64,000 bases of DNA, taken from the NCBI RefSeq assembly GCF_030814475.1, contig NZ_JAUSVF010000001.1, forward strand, positions 1 through 64,000, in the 5' to 3' direction. This document shows, piece after piece, positions 38,601-50,499 of the stretch (position 1 is its first letter; each line of letters starts with the position of its first letter). Both the position numbers and the translations under genes were made by a program. The stretch is from Pararhizobium capsulatum DSM 1112 (GTDB lineage Bacteria; Pseudomonadota; Alphaproteobacteria; Rhizobiales; Rhizobiaceae). The notes beneath the pieces were generated by a model. That model saw only the letters and a program-made list of their open reading frames with translations. It had not been told where the DNA came from and searched no databases.

Positions 38601-38621
38601 ATGCCGAAATAGATACGGCAT
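38601..38621. promoter_or_regulatory. Possible Lrp-type operator between divergent genes
   Basis: ATGCCG (38601-38606) and CGGCAT (38616-38621) form a perfect 6-bp inverted repeat with a 9-base AT-rich spacer, 22 bases upstream of the regulator's start. Size and AT-rich centre fit an Lrp/AsnC site. Confidence 0.45.
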
Positions 38622-38702
38622 TTCTAACAGATTGAAGCTACATTTCAACGACACTTACCCCCATCATCTGAGCATCGAATGCACATGAGGGGGATTGCAG
38701 TC

Positions 38703-39806
38703 ATGAAAAACATCGTTGTCATCGGCGCAGGCAAGATCGGCTCGACCATTGCGCGGCTTCTGGCGAACTCCGGCGACTATCAGGTGACGCTCGCCGATCA
38801 CAGCGCCGAACAACTGGCCCAGATCGAAGCGCACGCTGCTATCTCCACTGCACAGATCGATATCGCCGATGGCGAGGCGCTGGTGAAGCTGCTTTCCGGC
38901 AAGTTTGCCGTCTTGAGCGCTGCGCCCTACCATCTGACAATTGCGATTGCCGAAGCTGCCGCCAAGGCCTGCGTCCACTATCTCGACCTGACCGAAGACG
39001 TCGAATCCACCCGCCGCGTCAAGCAGATCGCCGAAACCGCACAGACAACCTTCATTCCGCAGTGCGGCCTCGCACCGGGCTTCATCTCGATCGTCGCCAA
39101 CGATCTCGCCAGCCGCTTCGACACGCTCGACAGCGTGCGCATGCGCGTCGGCGCCCTGCCGCAATATCCGTCCAATGCGCTCAACTATAACCTGACCTGG
39201 AGCACGGACGGCGTCATCAACGAGTATATCGAGCCCTGCGAAGCCATCGTCGAAGGCCAGCTCATCGAAGTGCCGGCGCTGGAAGAACGCGAGGAATTCT
39301 CGCTGGATGGCGTCACCTATGAAGCCTTCAACACCTCGGGCGGCCTCGGCACGCTCTGCGAAACGCTGAAGGGCAAGGTTCGCACGCTGAACTACCGCAC
39401 GATCCGCTATCCCGGCCACGCCGCTATCATGAAGGCGCTTCTCAACGATCTTGGCCTGCGCCATCGCCGCGAAGTGCTGAAGGATATCTTCGAAAACTCG
39501 CTGCCTTCGACCATGCAGGATGTCGTGATCGTCTTCGTGACCGTCTCGGGCCGCAAGGACGGCCGTCTGGTGCAGGAAACCTATGCCAACAAGGTCTACA
39601 GCGCCGTTGTCGCCGGCCGCATGATGAGCGCGATCCAGATCACCACGGCCTGCAGCATCTGCGCCGTGCTTGACATGCTCGCCCATGGCGAACTGCCGGA
39701 AAAAGGTTTCGTTCGCCAGGAAGAGATCAGCCTCGACGCTTTCCTGAAGAGCCGCTTCGGCCACTACTATGAACAGCGCCATTACACCGAGAAGGCCGCA
39801 AGCTAA
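38703..39806 (+). CDS. Saccharopine dehydrogenase family protein
   Basis: A 367-residue protein with an N-terminal Rossmann fold (MKNIVVIGAGKIGSTIARLL) and the Lys9-type catalytic domain (PQCGLAPGFISIVANDL). It fits the glutamate-forming saccharopine dehydrogenases of lysine breakdown, although the family also includes related polyamine and opine enzymes. The divergent Lrp-type regulator supports an amino-acid role. The ATG at 38703 starts the conserved nucleotide fold; in-frame ATGs at 38679 and 38685 are possible. A strong terminator follows. Confidence 0.85.
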   Translation: MKNIVVIGAGKIGSTIARLLANSGDYQVTLADHSAEQLAQIEAHAAISTAQIDIADGEALVKLLSGKFAVLSAAPYHLTIAIAEAAAKACVHYLDLTEDVESTRRVKQIAETAQTTFIPQCGLAPGFISIVANDLASRFDTLDSVRMRVGALPQYPSNALNYNLTWSTDGVINEYIEPCEAIVEGQLIEVPALEEREEFSLDGVTYEAFNTSGGLGTLCETLKGKVRTLNYRTIRYPGHAAIMKALLNDLGLRHRREVLKDIFENSLPSTMQDVVIVFVTVSGRKDGRLVQETYANKVYSAVVAGRMMSAIQITTACSICAVLDMLAHGELPEKGFVRQEEISLDAFLKSRFGHYYEQRHYTEKAAS

Positions 39807-39830
39807 GACGGTCACCTGCGGAGGAGGAGA

Positions 39831-39861
39831 ACGCCCGGCTCGATGCCGGGCGTTTTCGTTT
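39831..39861 (+). terminator. Intrinsic terminator after the saccharopine dehydrogenase gene
   Basis: A perfect 9-bp stem, ACGCCCGGC (39831-39839) and GCCGGGCGT (39845-39853) with a 5-base loop, is followed by TTTCGTTT. It ends close to the convergent guanylyltransferase gene. Confidence 0.9.
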
Positions 39862-39866
39862 GGGAA

Positions 39867-41294
39867 TCAGGTGCGACCGAAATCGTCATCAAGGCGGATG
39901 ATGTCGTCATCGCCGAGATAGGAGCCGGTCTGGACCTCGATCAGTTCCAGCGGGATCTTGCCGGGATTGCTGAGACGGTGGACAGAGCCTTGCGGGATAT
40001 CGACAGACTGATTCTCGTGCAGCAGATGCGTCTTGCCATCGATGGTGATTTCGGCCGTACCGCGCACGACGATCCAGTGCTCCGCCCGATGATGGTGCTT
40101 CTGGAGTGAAATGCTGGCACCGGGCCGAACCCGGAGCTTCTTCACTTCGAAGCGCTTGCCGGAAAGCACCGACGCGACCGAGCCCCACGGGCGATATGAG
40201 GTCGGGTGAGTTTGCGTGAGCGCGTTGGTTGCCTTGGACGCCGCCAGTCGTTTGACGATCTGGCCGACGTTCTGGCTGTCGGCGAGCGGCCCGATATAGA
40301 CGGCATCTTCGCTGGCGATGACGGCGACATCCTGAAGTCCCTGCACCGCGACATGGATGTCACGGGAGAGCACGAGCGAGTTGCGGGTGTTGTTGACCGT
40401 CACCTTCTCGCCGAGCACGTTGCCATCCGCATCCTTGTCGCCGACAGCCCAGACCGAATCCCAGCTGCCGAGATCGGACCAGCGGAAAGCGGAGGGGACG
40501 ACAGCAGCATCCGGGGTCTTCTCGAAGACGGCATAGTCGACCGAGATATCCGGAGCCTGCGAAAAGGCGGCCGCGTCGAGACGGATGAAATCGAGATCCT
40601 CTTCCGCCGCCTGCATCGCCTTCTGCGCGGCGTCATAGACACCGGGCGCATAGCGCAGGATTTCGCCCAGGAACTGGCTGACCGGCAGCATGAACATGCC
40701 GGAGTTCCAGAGATAGCGGTCATCGGCAATCAATTCGTTGGCCCGCTCCTGGTTCGGCTTTTCGATGAACCGGGAAACCTTACTCGCGCCCGTCGGCAGC
40801 GAATCGCCCGTTTCGATATAGCCATAGCCTGTCGCAGCTTCGGTCGGCTTGATCCCGAAGGTCACCAGCTTGCCGGTTGCAGCCGTCGCGCGCGCCAACC
40901 GGATGCACTCGAAATAGGTTTCGTCGGCGACGATCTCGTGGTCGGACGCCAGAACCTGCATGATCGCACCATCGCCATGATCGCGCAGGATGGCAAAGGC
41001 GGCGGCCGCAAGGGCCGGCGCGGTATTGCGCGCGATCGGCTCCAGAAGGATCGCTGCCAGATCGGCGCTGACGCTGCGGGCCTGCTCGGCCACGATGAAG
41101 CGGAAATCCGCATTGGTGACGATGATTGCTGGCGCGTAGAGCGCCGGGTCGGAAACCCGTTGAAGGGTACGCTGAAAAAGGGAAAAATCGCCCAGAAACT
41201 GGAGAAACTGTTTGGGAGCTTCAGCGCGGGATAGCGGCCAGAGGCGCGTTCCCTTGCCACCGGCCATGATGACCGGGATGATTTTAGACGACAT
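39867..41294 (-). CDS. Mannose-1-phosphate guanylyltransferase / mannose-6-phosphate isomerase
   Basis: A 475-residue bifunctional enzyme for GDP-mannose synthesis. The N-terminal nucleotidyltransferase has VIMAGGKGTRLWPLSR and, later, FIEKPN; the C-terminal cupin domain, the type II phosphomannose isomerase, has RPGASISLQKHHHRAEHWIVV and DIPQGSVHRLSNPG with the metal-binding histidines. GDP-mannose would feed surface polysaccharide synthesis. The ATG at 41294 has GAGG five bases upstream. No polysaccharide genes adjoin, so the gene appears single. Names in use for it include manC, cpsB, algA and noeJ. Confidence 0.92.
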   Translation of the reverse strand: MSSKIIPVIMAGGKGTRLWPLSRAEAPKQFLQFLGDFSLFQRTLQRVSDPALYAPAIIVTNADFRFIVAEQARSVSADLAAILLEPIARNTAPALAAAAFAILRDHGDGAIMQVLASDHEIVADETYFECIRLARATAATGKLVTFGIKPTEAATGYGYIETGDSLPTGASKVSRFIEKPNQERANELIADDRYLWNSGMFMLPVSQFLGEILRYAPGVYDAAQKAMQAAEEDLDFIRLDAAAFSQAPDISVDYAVFEKTPDAAVVPSAFRWSDLGSWDSVWAVGDKDADGNVLGEKVTVNNTRNSLVLSRDIHVAVQGLQDVAVIASEDAVYIGPLADSQNVGQIVKRLAASKATNALTQTHPTSYRPWGSVASVLSGKRFEVKKLRVRPGASISLQKHHHRAEHWIVVRGTAEITIDGKTHLLHENQSVDIPQGSVHRLSNPGKIPLELIEVQTGSYLGDDDIIRLDDDFGRT

Positions 41295-41482
41295 CGATAC
41301 CTCTATGCTTGTTGGCGGCAAGCCACCCAAATTCAATCCTGGAAATAGCCAATGCTACCGCAGGATTGCGTCAAAGGGAAACGAGGGCTTCATCAAACTG
41401 CATCCATACTTAATGCGGCAGCGCACCGCGGATACGATTCAAAAACCAGGACGGAAACCGCGACAGTCCCTTTCACCAGGCA

Positions 41483-41508
41483 ATAAAAAACCCCGCCGGA
41501 GCGGGGTT
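41483..41508 (-). terminator. Intrinsic terminator of the atpHAGDC operon
   Basis: On the minus strand AACCCCGC-TCCG-GCGGGGTT forms a perfect 8-bp stem followed by TTTTAT. It starts 26 bases after the atpC stop codon. Confidence 0.92.
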
Positions 41509-41534
41509 TGAAAAATGCGGGTTATCCCGAGCAA

Positions 41535-41942
41535 TCAGGCAGCGACGACGATCTCATTGAGCTGAGTCAATTCCGAGAGGAACTGCTCGAGGCGCGTAAG
41601 GTGCTCGTCGCTGTGGCTGTTTTCATCGATCTGCGACTTGACGGCGGCGACGCGCTTTTCAATTGCAGAACGATCAAGCTCGTCGGCCGGAACCGCCGAT
41701 TCTGCAAGCAACGTGCAACCGGTCGGCAGGATGTCGGCAAAGCCGCCGAAAACCACATATCGCTCGGTCTTGCCGCCGGCCGTCTTCACGGTCACGACGC
41801 CCGGCTTCAGGGTTGTCATGGTCGGGGCATGGTTGGCCATAACCGTCATTTCGCCTTCCGTTGCGGGAATGACGACTTCCGTCACCCGCTCGGAAAGGAG
41901 CAGACGTTCCGGAGAAACAAGCTCGAAGTTGAAATCAGCCAT
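41535..41942 (-). CDS. atpC: ATP synthase F1 epsilon subunit
   Basis: A 135-residue epsilon subunit: a beta-sandwich (FELVSPERLLLSERVTEVVI, GEMTVMANHAPTMTTLKPGV) and a two-helix C-terminal region. It is part of the rotor stalk and can inhibit ATP hydrolysis. MADFNFELVSPERLL at 41942 fits the usual start; an ATG two codons upstream at 41948 has a slightly better spaced AGAAGAAG. It is the last gene of the F1 operon. Confidence 0.95.
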   Translation of the reverse strand: MADFNFELVSPERLLLSERVTEVVIPATEGEMTVMANHAPTMTTLKPGVVTVKTAGGKTERYVVFGGFADILPTGCTLLAESAVPADELDRSAIEKRVAAVKSQIDENSHSDEHLTRLEQFLSELTQLNEIVVAA

Positions 41943-42058
41943 GATCATTCGCTTCTTCTGGCGCTACCGGTCACGACCGGCAGACAATTTAATCAAGCGG
42001 CGGAGATTATCCGGCGCCGGACGGCCGGGGCGTCAGACGCCCCGGCTTGGTTCTCACA

Positions 42059-43606
<1,548 letters not shown>

Positions 43607-44482
43607 TTAGAGCGCTTCCGCGCCCGAAATGATTTCAATGAGTTCCTTGGTGATCTGTGCCTGACGCTGACGGTTGTACGACAAGGTCAGCTTGTTGATC
43701 ATCTCACCGGCATTGCGCGTGGCGTTGTCCATCGCGCTCATCTTGGCACCCATTTCACCGGCGACGTTTTCGAGCAGAGCCCGGAACACCTGAACCGAGA
43801 TATTGCGCGGGATCAGATCACTCAGGATCTCACCCGCATCGGGCTCATATTCATAGACTGCGCCGGTATCGACCGGAGCGGCTTCCGGCTCTGCGGCCGG
43901 GATCAGCTGCAGTGCAGTCGGAACCTGCGAGATGACCGACTTGAACTCCGAATAGAACAGCGTGCAGACATCGAACTCACCCTTTTCAAAGAGCGAGATG
44001 ACCTTCTTGCCGATCGCGTCAGCGTTCTCGAAGCCGATCTTCTTGACTTCGCGCAGATCGACGCGCTCGATGATCAGCGGCGCGAATTCGCGACGCAGGA
44101 TATCGAAGCCCTTCTTGCCGACGCAGACGATCTTCACCGTCTTGCCCTGGGTCAGAAGCTTGCGGACATGATCACGCGCAAAACGCGCGATCTGGCTGTT
44201 GAAGCCGCCGCAAAGGCCGCGTTCTGCCGTGCAGACGACGAGAAGATGCGTCTGATCCTTGCCGGTGCCTGTCATCAGCAACGGGGCATCGGCGTCCCCG
44301 CCGACAGCCTGGGCGATGTTCGAGAGAACTGCACTCATCCGCTGCGAATAGGGCCGTGCGGCCTCGGCCGCCTCCTGGGCACGCCGAAGCTTCGCCGCGG
44401 CGACCATTTTCATCGCCTTGGTGATCTTCTGCGTCGCCTTGACGGAGGCGATCCTGTTTTTCAGATCCTTTAGTGAAGGCAT
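43607..44482 (-). CDS. atpG: ATP synthase F1 gamma subunit
   Basis: A 291-residue gamma subunit, the central rotor shaft. The N-terminal helix [20 protein letters not shown] and C-terminal helix with [18 protein letters not shown] form the coiled coil; GLCGGFN marks the central domain. It lies 26 bases after atpA and 24 bases before atpD. Confidence 0.96.
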   Translation of the reverse strand: MPSLKDLKNRIASVKATQKITKAMKMVAAAKLRRAQEAAEAARPYSQRMSAVLSNIAQAVGGDADAPLLMTGTGKDQTHLLVVCTAERGLCGGFNSQIARFARDHVRKLLTQGKTVKIVCVGKKGFDILRREFAPLIIERVDLREVKKIGFENADAIGKKVISLFEKGEFDVCTLFYSEFKSVISQVPTALQLIPAAEPEAAPVDTGAVYEYEPDAGEILSDLIPRNISVQVFRALLENVAGEMGAKMSAMDNATRNAGEMINKLTLSYNRQRQAQITKELIEIISGAEAL

Positions 44483-44508
44483 CCGTTATCCGTCCTTATG
44501 GAACCCGA

Positions 44509-46038
44509 TCAGGCGAAAGACTTGGCGAAGGCATCGAGAGCAGCCTTGAGCTTGCTCTTGGTGTCGTCGCTGATGGCCTTTTCCGTGCGGATGGTGTCGA
44601 GGATGCCCTTGCCTTCGGAGCGCATGTAAGACAGAAGCCCCTGCTCGAAAGCGCCAACCTTGTTGACGGCGATCTTGTCGAGGTAGCCGTTGACGCCTGC
44701 GAAGATCACAGCAACCTGCTCTTCCGTCTTCAGCGGCGAGAACTGCGGCTGCTTCAGGAGTTCGGTCAGGCGCGCACCGCGGTTCAGCAGGCGCTGCGTT
44801 GCAGCGTCAAGGTCCGAACCGAACTGGGCAAAGGCGGCCATTTCGCGATACTGGGCGAGCTCGCCCTTGATCGAGCCGGCAACCTGCTTCATCGCTTTGA
44901 CCTGAGCGGCCGAACCCACGCGGGAAACCGACAGACCGACGTTCACAGCCGGGCGGATGCCCTGGTAGAACAGGTCGGTTTCAAGGAAGATCTGGCCGTC
45001 GGTGATCGAGATCACGTTGGTCGGGATGAACGCCGAAACGTCGTTACCCTGGGTTTCGATGACCGGCAGAGCCGTCAGCGAACCAGCACCCTTTTCGTCG
45101 GAGAGCTTTGCAGCGCGCTCGAGCAGGCGGGAATGCAGATAGAAAACGTCGCCCGGATAGGCTTCGCGGCCCGGAGGACGGCGCAGGAGGAGCGACATCT
45201 GGCGGTAGGCAACGGCCTGCTTGGAAAGGTCGTCGTAACCGATCAGCGCGTGCATGCCGTTGTCGCGGAAATATTCGCCCATGGCAGCGCCGGCGAACGG
45301 TGCAAGATACTGCATCGGAGCAGGATCAGACGCCGTCGCAGCAATGATGATCGAGTACTTCAGGGCGCCACGTTCTTCGAGAACCTTAACGAACTGGGCA
45401 ACGGTCGAACGCTTCTGGCCGATAGCGACGTAGACGCAGAACAGCTTCTCAGCTTCCGGACCGTTGTCGTGAATGGCCTTCTGGTTCAGGATCGTGTCCA
45501 GAATGATGGCGGTCTTGCCGGTCTGGCGGTCGCCAATGACGAGCTCGCGCTGGCCACGGCCAACCGGGATCAGGGCGTCGATGGCCTTGAGGCCGGTCGA
45601 CATCGGCTCATGAACCGACTTGCGCGGAATGATGCCAGGAGCCTTTACGTCGACGCGCGAACGGCGGGTCGCATTGATCGGGCCCTTGCCGTCGATCGGA
45701 TTGCCGAGCGCGTCAACGACGCGGCCGAGCAGTTCGGGACCAACCGGAACGTCAACGATGGCGCCAGTCCGCTTGACGGTGTCGCCTTCCTTGATTTCAC
45801 GGTCGGCGCCGAAAATAACGACACCGACGTTGTCGGCTTCAAGGTTCAGGGCCATGCCGCGAATTCCACCCGGGAATTCAACCATCTCACCTGCCTGGAC
45901 ATTGTCCAGACCGTAGACGCGGGCAATACCGTCACCGACGGACAACACCTGACCGACTTCGGAGACTTCTGCCTCCTGGCCGAAATTTTTGATCTGATCT
46001 TTGAGAATTGCGGAAATTTCCGCGGCGCGGATATCCAT
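44509..46038 (-). CDS. atpA: ATP synthase F1 alpha subunit
   Basis: A 509-residue alpha subunit with the P-loop [12 protein letters not shown]-type core strands, [15 protein letters not shown] and the signature [17 protein letters not shown]. It carries the non-catalytic nucleotide sites of the hexamer. The ATG overlaps the atpH stop codon by one base (TGATG), so the two are translationally coupled. Confidence 0.97.
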   Translation of the reverse strand: MDIRAAEISAILKDQIKNFGQEAEVSEVGQVLSVGDGIARVYGLDNVQAGEMVEFPGGIRGMALNLEADNVGVVIFGADREIKEGDTVKRTGAIVDVPVGPELLGRVVDALGNPIDGKGPINATRRSRVDVKAPGIIPRKSVHEPMSTGLKAIDALIPVGRGQRELVIGDRQTGKTAIILDTILNQKAIHDNGPEAEKLFCVYVAIGQKRSTVAQFVKVLEERGALKYSIIIAATASDPAPMQYLAPFAGAAMGEYFRDNGMHALIGYDDLSKQAVAYRQMSLLLRRPPGREAYPGDVFYLHSRLLERAAKLSDEKGAGSLTALPVIETQGNDVSAFIPTNVISITDGQIFLETDLFYQGIRPAVNVGLSVSRVGSAAQVKAMKQVAGSIKGELAQYREMAAFAQFGSDLDAATQRLLNRGARLTELLKQPQFSPLKTEEQVAVIFAGVNGYLDKIAVNKVGAFEQGLLSYMRSEGKGILDTIRTEKAISDDTKSKLKAALDAFAKSFA

Positions 46039-46598
46039 CAGCCGACCTCTTTCAGTGCAAGCTTAAGGCTCGAGAGCTTTGTGCGAAGGGAAGTGTCAAT
46101 TTGGCGGGACCCGACCTTGACGATCAAACCACCGAGAATAGACGGATCAACAGTGACGTTGATCGCCACGTCTTTGCCGGTGACGCCTTTCAGCGCCGCC
46201 TTCAATTCTGTTTGCTGCGCTGCCGAGAGCGCATGGGCCGAAGTCACATCAGCAGACACTTCGCCGCGATGACGGGCGGCGACGACGCGATAGGACTTGA
46301 CGATGCCGGGAACCGCGAAGAGGCGGCGATTGCGGGCAACGACCTTGAGGAAGTTTGCAACCAGACCGGAAATGCCGGCCTTTGCGATGATGGCAGAAAT
46401 TGCCTTGAACTGGTCATCGGCAGAAAAGACCGGGCTGACGATCAGGCGCTTAAGATCGGCGCTCTCATCGATCATGGACTGGAAACGGTCCAGATCAGAC
46501 CCTACGCTCTCCACGGAGCCTGCCTCGAGGGCAAGCTCAAACAGCGAAGACGCGTACCTTTCTGCAACACCGGAAATGAGCTCGGATGTATCTGCCAC
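46038..46598 (-). CDS. atpH: ATP synthase F1 delta subunit
   Basis: A 186-residue delta (OSCP-type) subunit: an N-terminal helical bundle ([20 protein letters not shown]) that caps the hexamer, and a C-terminal segment with [23 protein letters not shown] that binds the peripheral stalk. It starts the F1 operon. The Fo genes are absent, as usual in alphaproteobacteria where they form a separate operon. Confidence 0.95.
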   Translation of the reverse strand: MADTSELISGVAERYASSLFELALEAGSVESVGSDLDRFQSMIDESADLKRLIVSPVFSADDQFKAISAIIAKAGISGLVANFLKVVARNRRLFAVPGIVKSYRVVAARHRGEVSADVTSAHALSAAQQTELKAALKGVTGKDVAINVTVDPSILGGLIVKVGSRQIDTSLRTKLSSLKLALKEVG

Positions 46599-46867
46599 GG
46601 GTACAAGCTTCTCTCATTTTAATTCAAGAGCGATGTCTGCGGCGAGCCGTAAACCCAACACATTGAATTTGTTGCGATATTTGTCGGGTTCTTCAAGCCG
46701 GGCAGCTTGTTTCCCCCACAAGTCGCGGTTCGTCTAGCATAGGATATCTGGACTCGCAACACGCCAAGGCGACGAATGCGCGATAACTCGGCATCCTTGG
46801 GCCAAATTTTGCCAAAAATGAGGTTTGAAATGATGCAGTCGATTGCTGTGCTGCGACCGCGTGTCCC

Positions 46868-47254
46868 TCAGATCATCCCGAATACGTAAGCCAGCGGCAA
46901 CGCCGCGAGCACCATCTGGATTGCGAGATAAATCCAGTTGAGAAGCGTATTGCCACCATCCGACAGCATGGAGAGAATGCGGCCGAAAGCCGCCAGCGCA
47001 AAGGCTGCACCCAGCGCCAGATAGACCATCGGCTGGGCGAGCAGCAGCGCCGCAAGACCGAGCCCCAATGGAAAGCCGCCCATGACCGAACGCGCTTCGG
47101 CATAACCGCCGCGGCGACCTTCGCGCAGATCAAGGCCAAGCGCGCGGAAGGCGACGCCGGGGGCGAAGAGGAAGATAAGACCGATCGCCGCAGTGGCAAG
47201 GGCAGCGCAGAACGCGAGGAACTCGCCGGTTTCCGTCGGGATATAGAATTCCAT
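46868..47254 (-). CDS. Small integral membrane protein, DUF4345-like
   Basis: A 128-residue protein with four predicted membrane helices. The pattern AEARSVMGGFPLGLGLAALL followed by AFGRILSMLSDGG resembles the DUF4345 family of small membrane proteins, whose function is unknown. It lies about 270 bases upstream of atpH on the same strand; the gap is long enough for a promoter, so it is probably an independent gene. Confidence 0.68.
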   Translation of the reverse strand: MEFYIPTETGEFLAFCAALATAAIGLIFLFAPGVAFRALGLDLREGRRGGYAEARSVMGGFPLGLGLAALLLAQPMVYLALGAAFALAAFGRILSMLSDGGNTLLNWIYLAIQMVLAALPLAYVFGMI

Positions 47255-47437
47255 GGTCCGTATCCTCGCTCCATTTCAGCCATCCGACGCGAGCTTTATC
47301 CTAGGTCAAAAGAAAAGGGAATCGGGGACGAGGCCAGTTTCCCCGATCCGCTGTCTCGACCACGCCGAGACTTTCTGTGAGTGTCAGTTAGCTTCCTCGC
47401 TTGAGGACACGAAGCGCACTTTTGCGAAGGGTTGCCA

Positions 47438-47637
47438 ATGAAGCCAGGCAGTAAAATGATGAAGAGACTTTCTTCACTGATATTCACTTTATCGCCTCGT
47501 ATGCTGGTGGCCTGCTGATTACCGAGTTGGAAAACGGCAATTTGAATATATGGCCAGCGGACCTCTTTGAGAACACCATGGAGCAGTTGGCCGCAACCGA
47601 TCCGGTAACGCACGCAGTTTTATCCGATCACATGTAA
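47438..47637 (+). pseudogene. Small gene with a one-base frameshift
   Basis: ATG at 47438 with GAAGGG six bases upstream opens MKPGSK and then runs into an A4 run at 47453-47456. Adding one A to the run would join it to a 60-codon open frame (NDEETFFTDIHFIASYAGG ... THAVLSDHM) ending with TAA at 47635-47637, for a protein of about 66 residues. In the frame as given, translation ends after 26 codons. The second half has no start codon of its own. I do not recognise the protein. The next gene begins nine bases after its stop, so the two look like a former operon. Confidence 0.5.
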
Positions 47638-47646
47638 GAGGCGCGA

Positions 47647-48156
47647 GTGATCATCGAAGCGGCTAACGAGACACAGGATTGGGGTACCGGCCGCAAAACT
47701 ATTTTGGCAATGGCCGCAAAATATAGCGTTCCCGCGCTTTCAAGCACGAATGATGCAATTGCGATCGCAGCCGCCGAAAAAGCTTTGAATTTGATTGAGC
47801 TTCTCTCCGTCCAGCATCAGGAGGGATGCGTTCACTTCTTGGATGGCAGCTTCTCCACTCCTGATTTTTCGATTCCGCAGGTTGGCAAGGCATACAAAAT
47901 CTATTCCGAGGCATTGCGAGTTGCTTATATCGACGGAAAGTCCAACAAGCTTGGCGAAAAGCTGCCTCTCGAACAAATCGGGCCGATAGTGAGGGATATG
48001 CTGGGTTTGACAGAAAACGATGCCGACGCTCTTCAGAATCCTGCCAGCGCGGAACCCCGCCAGCTATGCGATGCATTGAAGAAGTTCCTCAACCTAAAGC
48101 TTGTTCCTCCATCGCAACGAGGGCCCTATGCGAGAACAATTATTGCCGGCGGATAA
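47647..48156 (+). CDS. Hypothetical protein, partner of a frameshifted small gene
   Basis: A 169-residue soluble, mostly helical protein with no domain I recognise (NDAIAIAAAEKALNLIELLS, DMLGLTENDADALQNPAS). The GTG at 47647 has AGAGG five bases upstream. It follows the frameshifted small gene by nine bases and converges on priA. The small pair in an otherwise conserved neighbourhood could be accessory, but nothing identifies a function. Confidence 0.55.
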   Translation: MIIEAANETQDWGTGRKTILAMAAKYSVPALSSTNDAIAIAAAEKALNLIELLSVQHQEGCVHFLDGSFSTPDFSIPQVGKAYKIYSEALRVAYIDGKSNKLGEKLPLEQIGPIVRDMLGLTENDADALQNPASAEPRQLCDALKKFLNLKLVPPSQRGPYARTIIAGG

Positions 48157-48214
48157 TAGCTCATTCAGGTCACCGGATTTTTAGGCCGCACTCATCCGCT
48201 AGTAATCTGCAATC

Positions 48215-50419
48215 TCAAAGAAAACTCTGCGGATCGATATCCAGCTGCACGCTGATCGTGCCGCGTGGCTTCGGCCCGGCCGCGATCATCGTCTTGACGA
48301 AGCCCTGCATGTCGCTGTTGCGACGACCGTGAACGAGGAGGCGGAAGCGATGGCGGCCGCGGATGAGGGCGAGCGGGGCTTCGGCGGGGCCGAGGATGCT
48401 GATGCCGCTGACGTTGGGTGCCGCCTGGCGCAGGCCACGCGCATGACCTTCCGCATCGGCGCGGGTTTCGGCCGACACGATCAGTGAAGCAAGCCGGCCA
48501 AAGGGCGGCAGCAAAGCCTTTTCGCGCTCACTGATCTCGCGCTCGTAAAAGGCATGCGAATCACCGGAGACGATCGCCTGCATGACAGGATGCTGCGGCT
48601 GGTAGGTTTGCAGCAGGCCAAGCGACTTCAAGCCCGTGCGGCCGGCGCGACCCGTGACCTGGCTTAAGAGCTGGAAGGTACGCTCGGCGGCCCGCGGATC
48701 ACCGTTGGAGAGGCCGATATCGGCATCGACGATACCAACGAAGGTCATCATCGGAAAATTATGCCCCTTGGCGACCAGCTGCGTACCGACAACGATATCG
48801 GCTTCGCCGCGCTGGATCGCCTCCAGCTCCAGCCGCAGGCGCTTCACGCCCATGAGATCCGAGGAAAGCACGATGGTGCGCGCATCCGGAAAATGGCGAT
48901 CCACTTCTTCTGCGATACGCTCGACGCCCGGCCCGCAAGCGACGAGATGATCGAAGGTGCCGCACTCCGGGCAGGCTTCCGGCGTCTTCTCCGCATGACC
49001 GCAATGATGACATTGTATCTGGCCGCGGAACCGATGCTCCACCAACCAGCTAGAACAATCCGGGCATTGGAAACGGTGCCCACAGACACGGCAGAGCGTC
49101 AGCGGCGCGTAACCCCGGCGATTGAGGAACAGCAACGCCTGTTCGCCGCGCCCCACTGCCTTGCCGATCTGGTTGAGCAAAACCGGTGACAGGAAGCCGC
49201 CGCGCTCCGGCGGGTGGCGGCGCATGTCGACGACGCCGAGATGGGGAAGTGCGGCGTCGCCATAGCGCGTCGGCAGGTGGATCGCGGTGTAACGCCCGAG
49301 ATCGCCATTGACCCGGCTTTCGACGGAGGGGGTGGCGGAGACGAGCACGACAGGGAAATCGCCGATCCGGGCGCGCACGACAGCCATGTCGCGGGCATTG
49401 TAGAAGACGCGGTCTTCCTGCTTGTAGGCAGGGTCATGTTCTTCATCGACGATGATCAGGCCCAGATCCTCGAAGGGAAGGAAAAGCGCGGAGCGTGCGC
49501 CGGCGACGACGCGCACGCCGCCCTCCGTCACCTGCCGCCAGACCTTTTCACGGGTGCGCGGGGCGAGGTCCGAATGCCATTCGGCCGGCTTCGAGCCGAA
49601 TCGATCCTGGAAGCGTTCGAGGAAGCTCGCCGTCAGCGCGATTTCCGGCAGCAGGATCAGAACCTGCCTGCCCGCCTTCAGGGTCGCGGCGATGGCTTCG
49701 AAATAGACTTCCGTTTTGCCGGAGCCGGTGATGCCATCGATCAGCGAGACGGAGAAGCCGCCTTCCGCAACCTTCCGCAACAGTTCCTCGGCTGCAGATT
49801 TCTGCGGGCCTTCCAGCCGCGGGGGTACGAAATCCGGATCGGGAACGGCGACCACTGGCGGCGGCGACATGAAGACGGTTTCGAACACGCCCTGCGCCGT
49901 CAGCCCGTCGATGACGCTCGACGAGACGCCGGCCGCGTGGGAGAGGCCCGAACGGGTCCAGGCAAAACCGTTGTCGGCGGCAGCGATGGCGCGCGAACGG
50001 GCGTCCGTCATGCGCTCTGGCCTCATGTCCGTCAGCCGCAGGGCCTCGACCATCGGTTCGGGATCGAGCGCTGCTGGCGCGCGCAATGCCATGCGCGCCA
50101 CGAGACCGGGCGGCGAGACCGTATAAGAGGAGACCCAATCGAGAAAGCGGCGCATTTCCAGCTTCAGCGGTGGGCAATCGAAGACGAGCGTGATCTCTTT
50201 CAGCTTCTTGGGGTCAACAGCATCCTGCCCCTCCTCGTCCCAGACAACACCCATGACCTGGCGCGGCCCGAGCGGCACCTGCACGATGGAGCCGGGCTGC
50301 ACCGCCATTCCCTCCGGCACCGTATAGGAGTATGCTTTCGGCGCGGGCATAGGCACCATCACAGGCACGACCCGCTTGGCAAACAGGTCCCCAAACAAAT
50401 CGGTCGAATCTTCTGTCAT
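48215..50419 (-). CDS. priA: Primosomal replication restart helicase PriA
   Basis: A 734-residue superfamily 2 helicase. An N-terminal DNA-binding region is followed by Walker [10 protein letters not shown], Walker [10 protein letters not shown] and SATPS; a zinc-binding insertion carries paired cysteine motifs ([22 protein letters not shown]); then helicase motifs V and VI ([20 protein letters not shown]). PriA recognises stalled forks and reloads the replisome. It is divergent from the aldolase gene 80 bases away. Confidence 0.95.
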   Translation of the reverse strand: MTEDSTDLFGDLFAKRVVPVMVPMPAPKAYSYTVPEGMAVQPGSIVQVPLGPRQVMGVVWDEEGQDAVDPKKLKEITLVFDCPPLKLEMRRFLDWVSSYTVSPPGLVARMALRAPAALDPEPMVEALRLTDMRPERMTDARSRAIAAADNGFAWTRSGLSHAAGVSSSVIDGLTAQGVFETVFMSPPPVVAVPDPDFVPPRLEGPQKSAAEELLRKVAEGGFSVSLIDGITGSGKTEVYFEAIAATLKAGRQVLILLPEIALTASFLERFQDRFGSKPAEWHSDLAPRTREKVWRQVTEGGVRVVAGARSALFLPFEDLGLIIVDEEHDPAYKQEDRVFYNARDMAVVRARIGDFPVVLVSATPSVESRVNGDLGRYTAIHLPTRYGDAALPHLGVVDMRRHPPERGGFLSPVLLNQIGKAVGRGEQALLFLNRRGYAPLTLCRVCGHRFQCPDCSSWLVEHRFRGQIQCHHCGHAEKTPEACPECGTFDHLVACGPGVERIAEEVDRHFPDARTIVLSSDLMGVKRLRLELEAIQRGEADIVVGTQLVAKGHNFPMMTFVGIVDADIGLSNGDPRAAERTFQLLSQVTGRAGRTGLKSLGLLQTYQPQHPVMQAIVSGDSHAFYEREISEREKALLPPFGRLASLIVSAETRADAEGHARGLRQAAPNVSGISILGPAEAPLALIRGRHRFRLLVHGRRNSDMQGFVKTMIAAGPKPRGTISVQLDIDPQSFL

Positions 50420-50499
50420 CGACCGTGACCTTGCCTTCGGATTGCGTTAAAGGAAACCCCGAAACAACAGCGCAGCCGCGTGGCCCAAGGGAGAATTCC

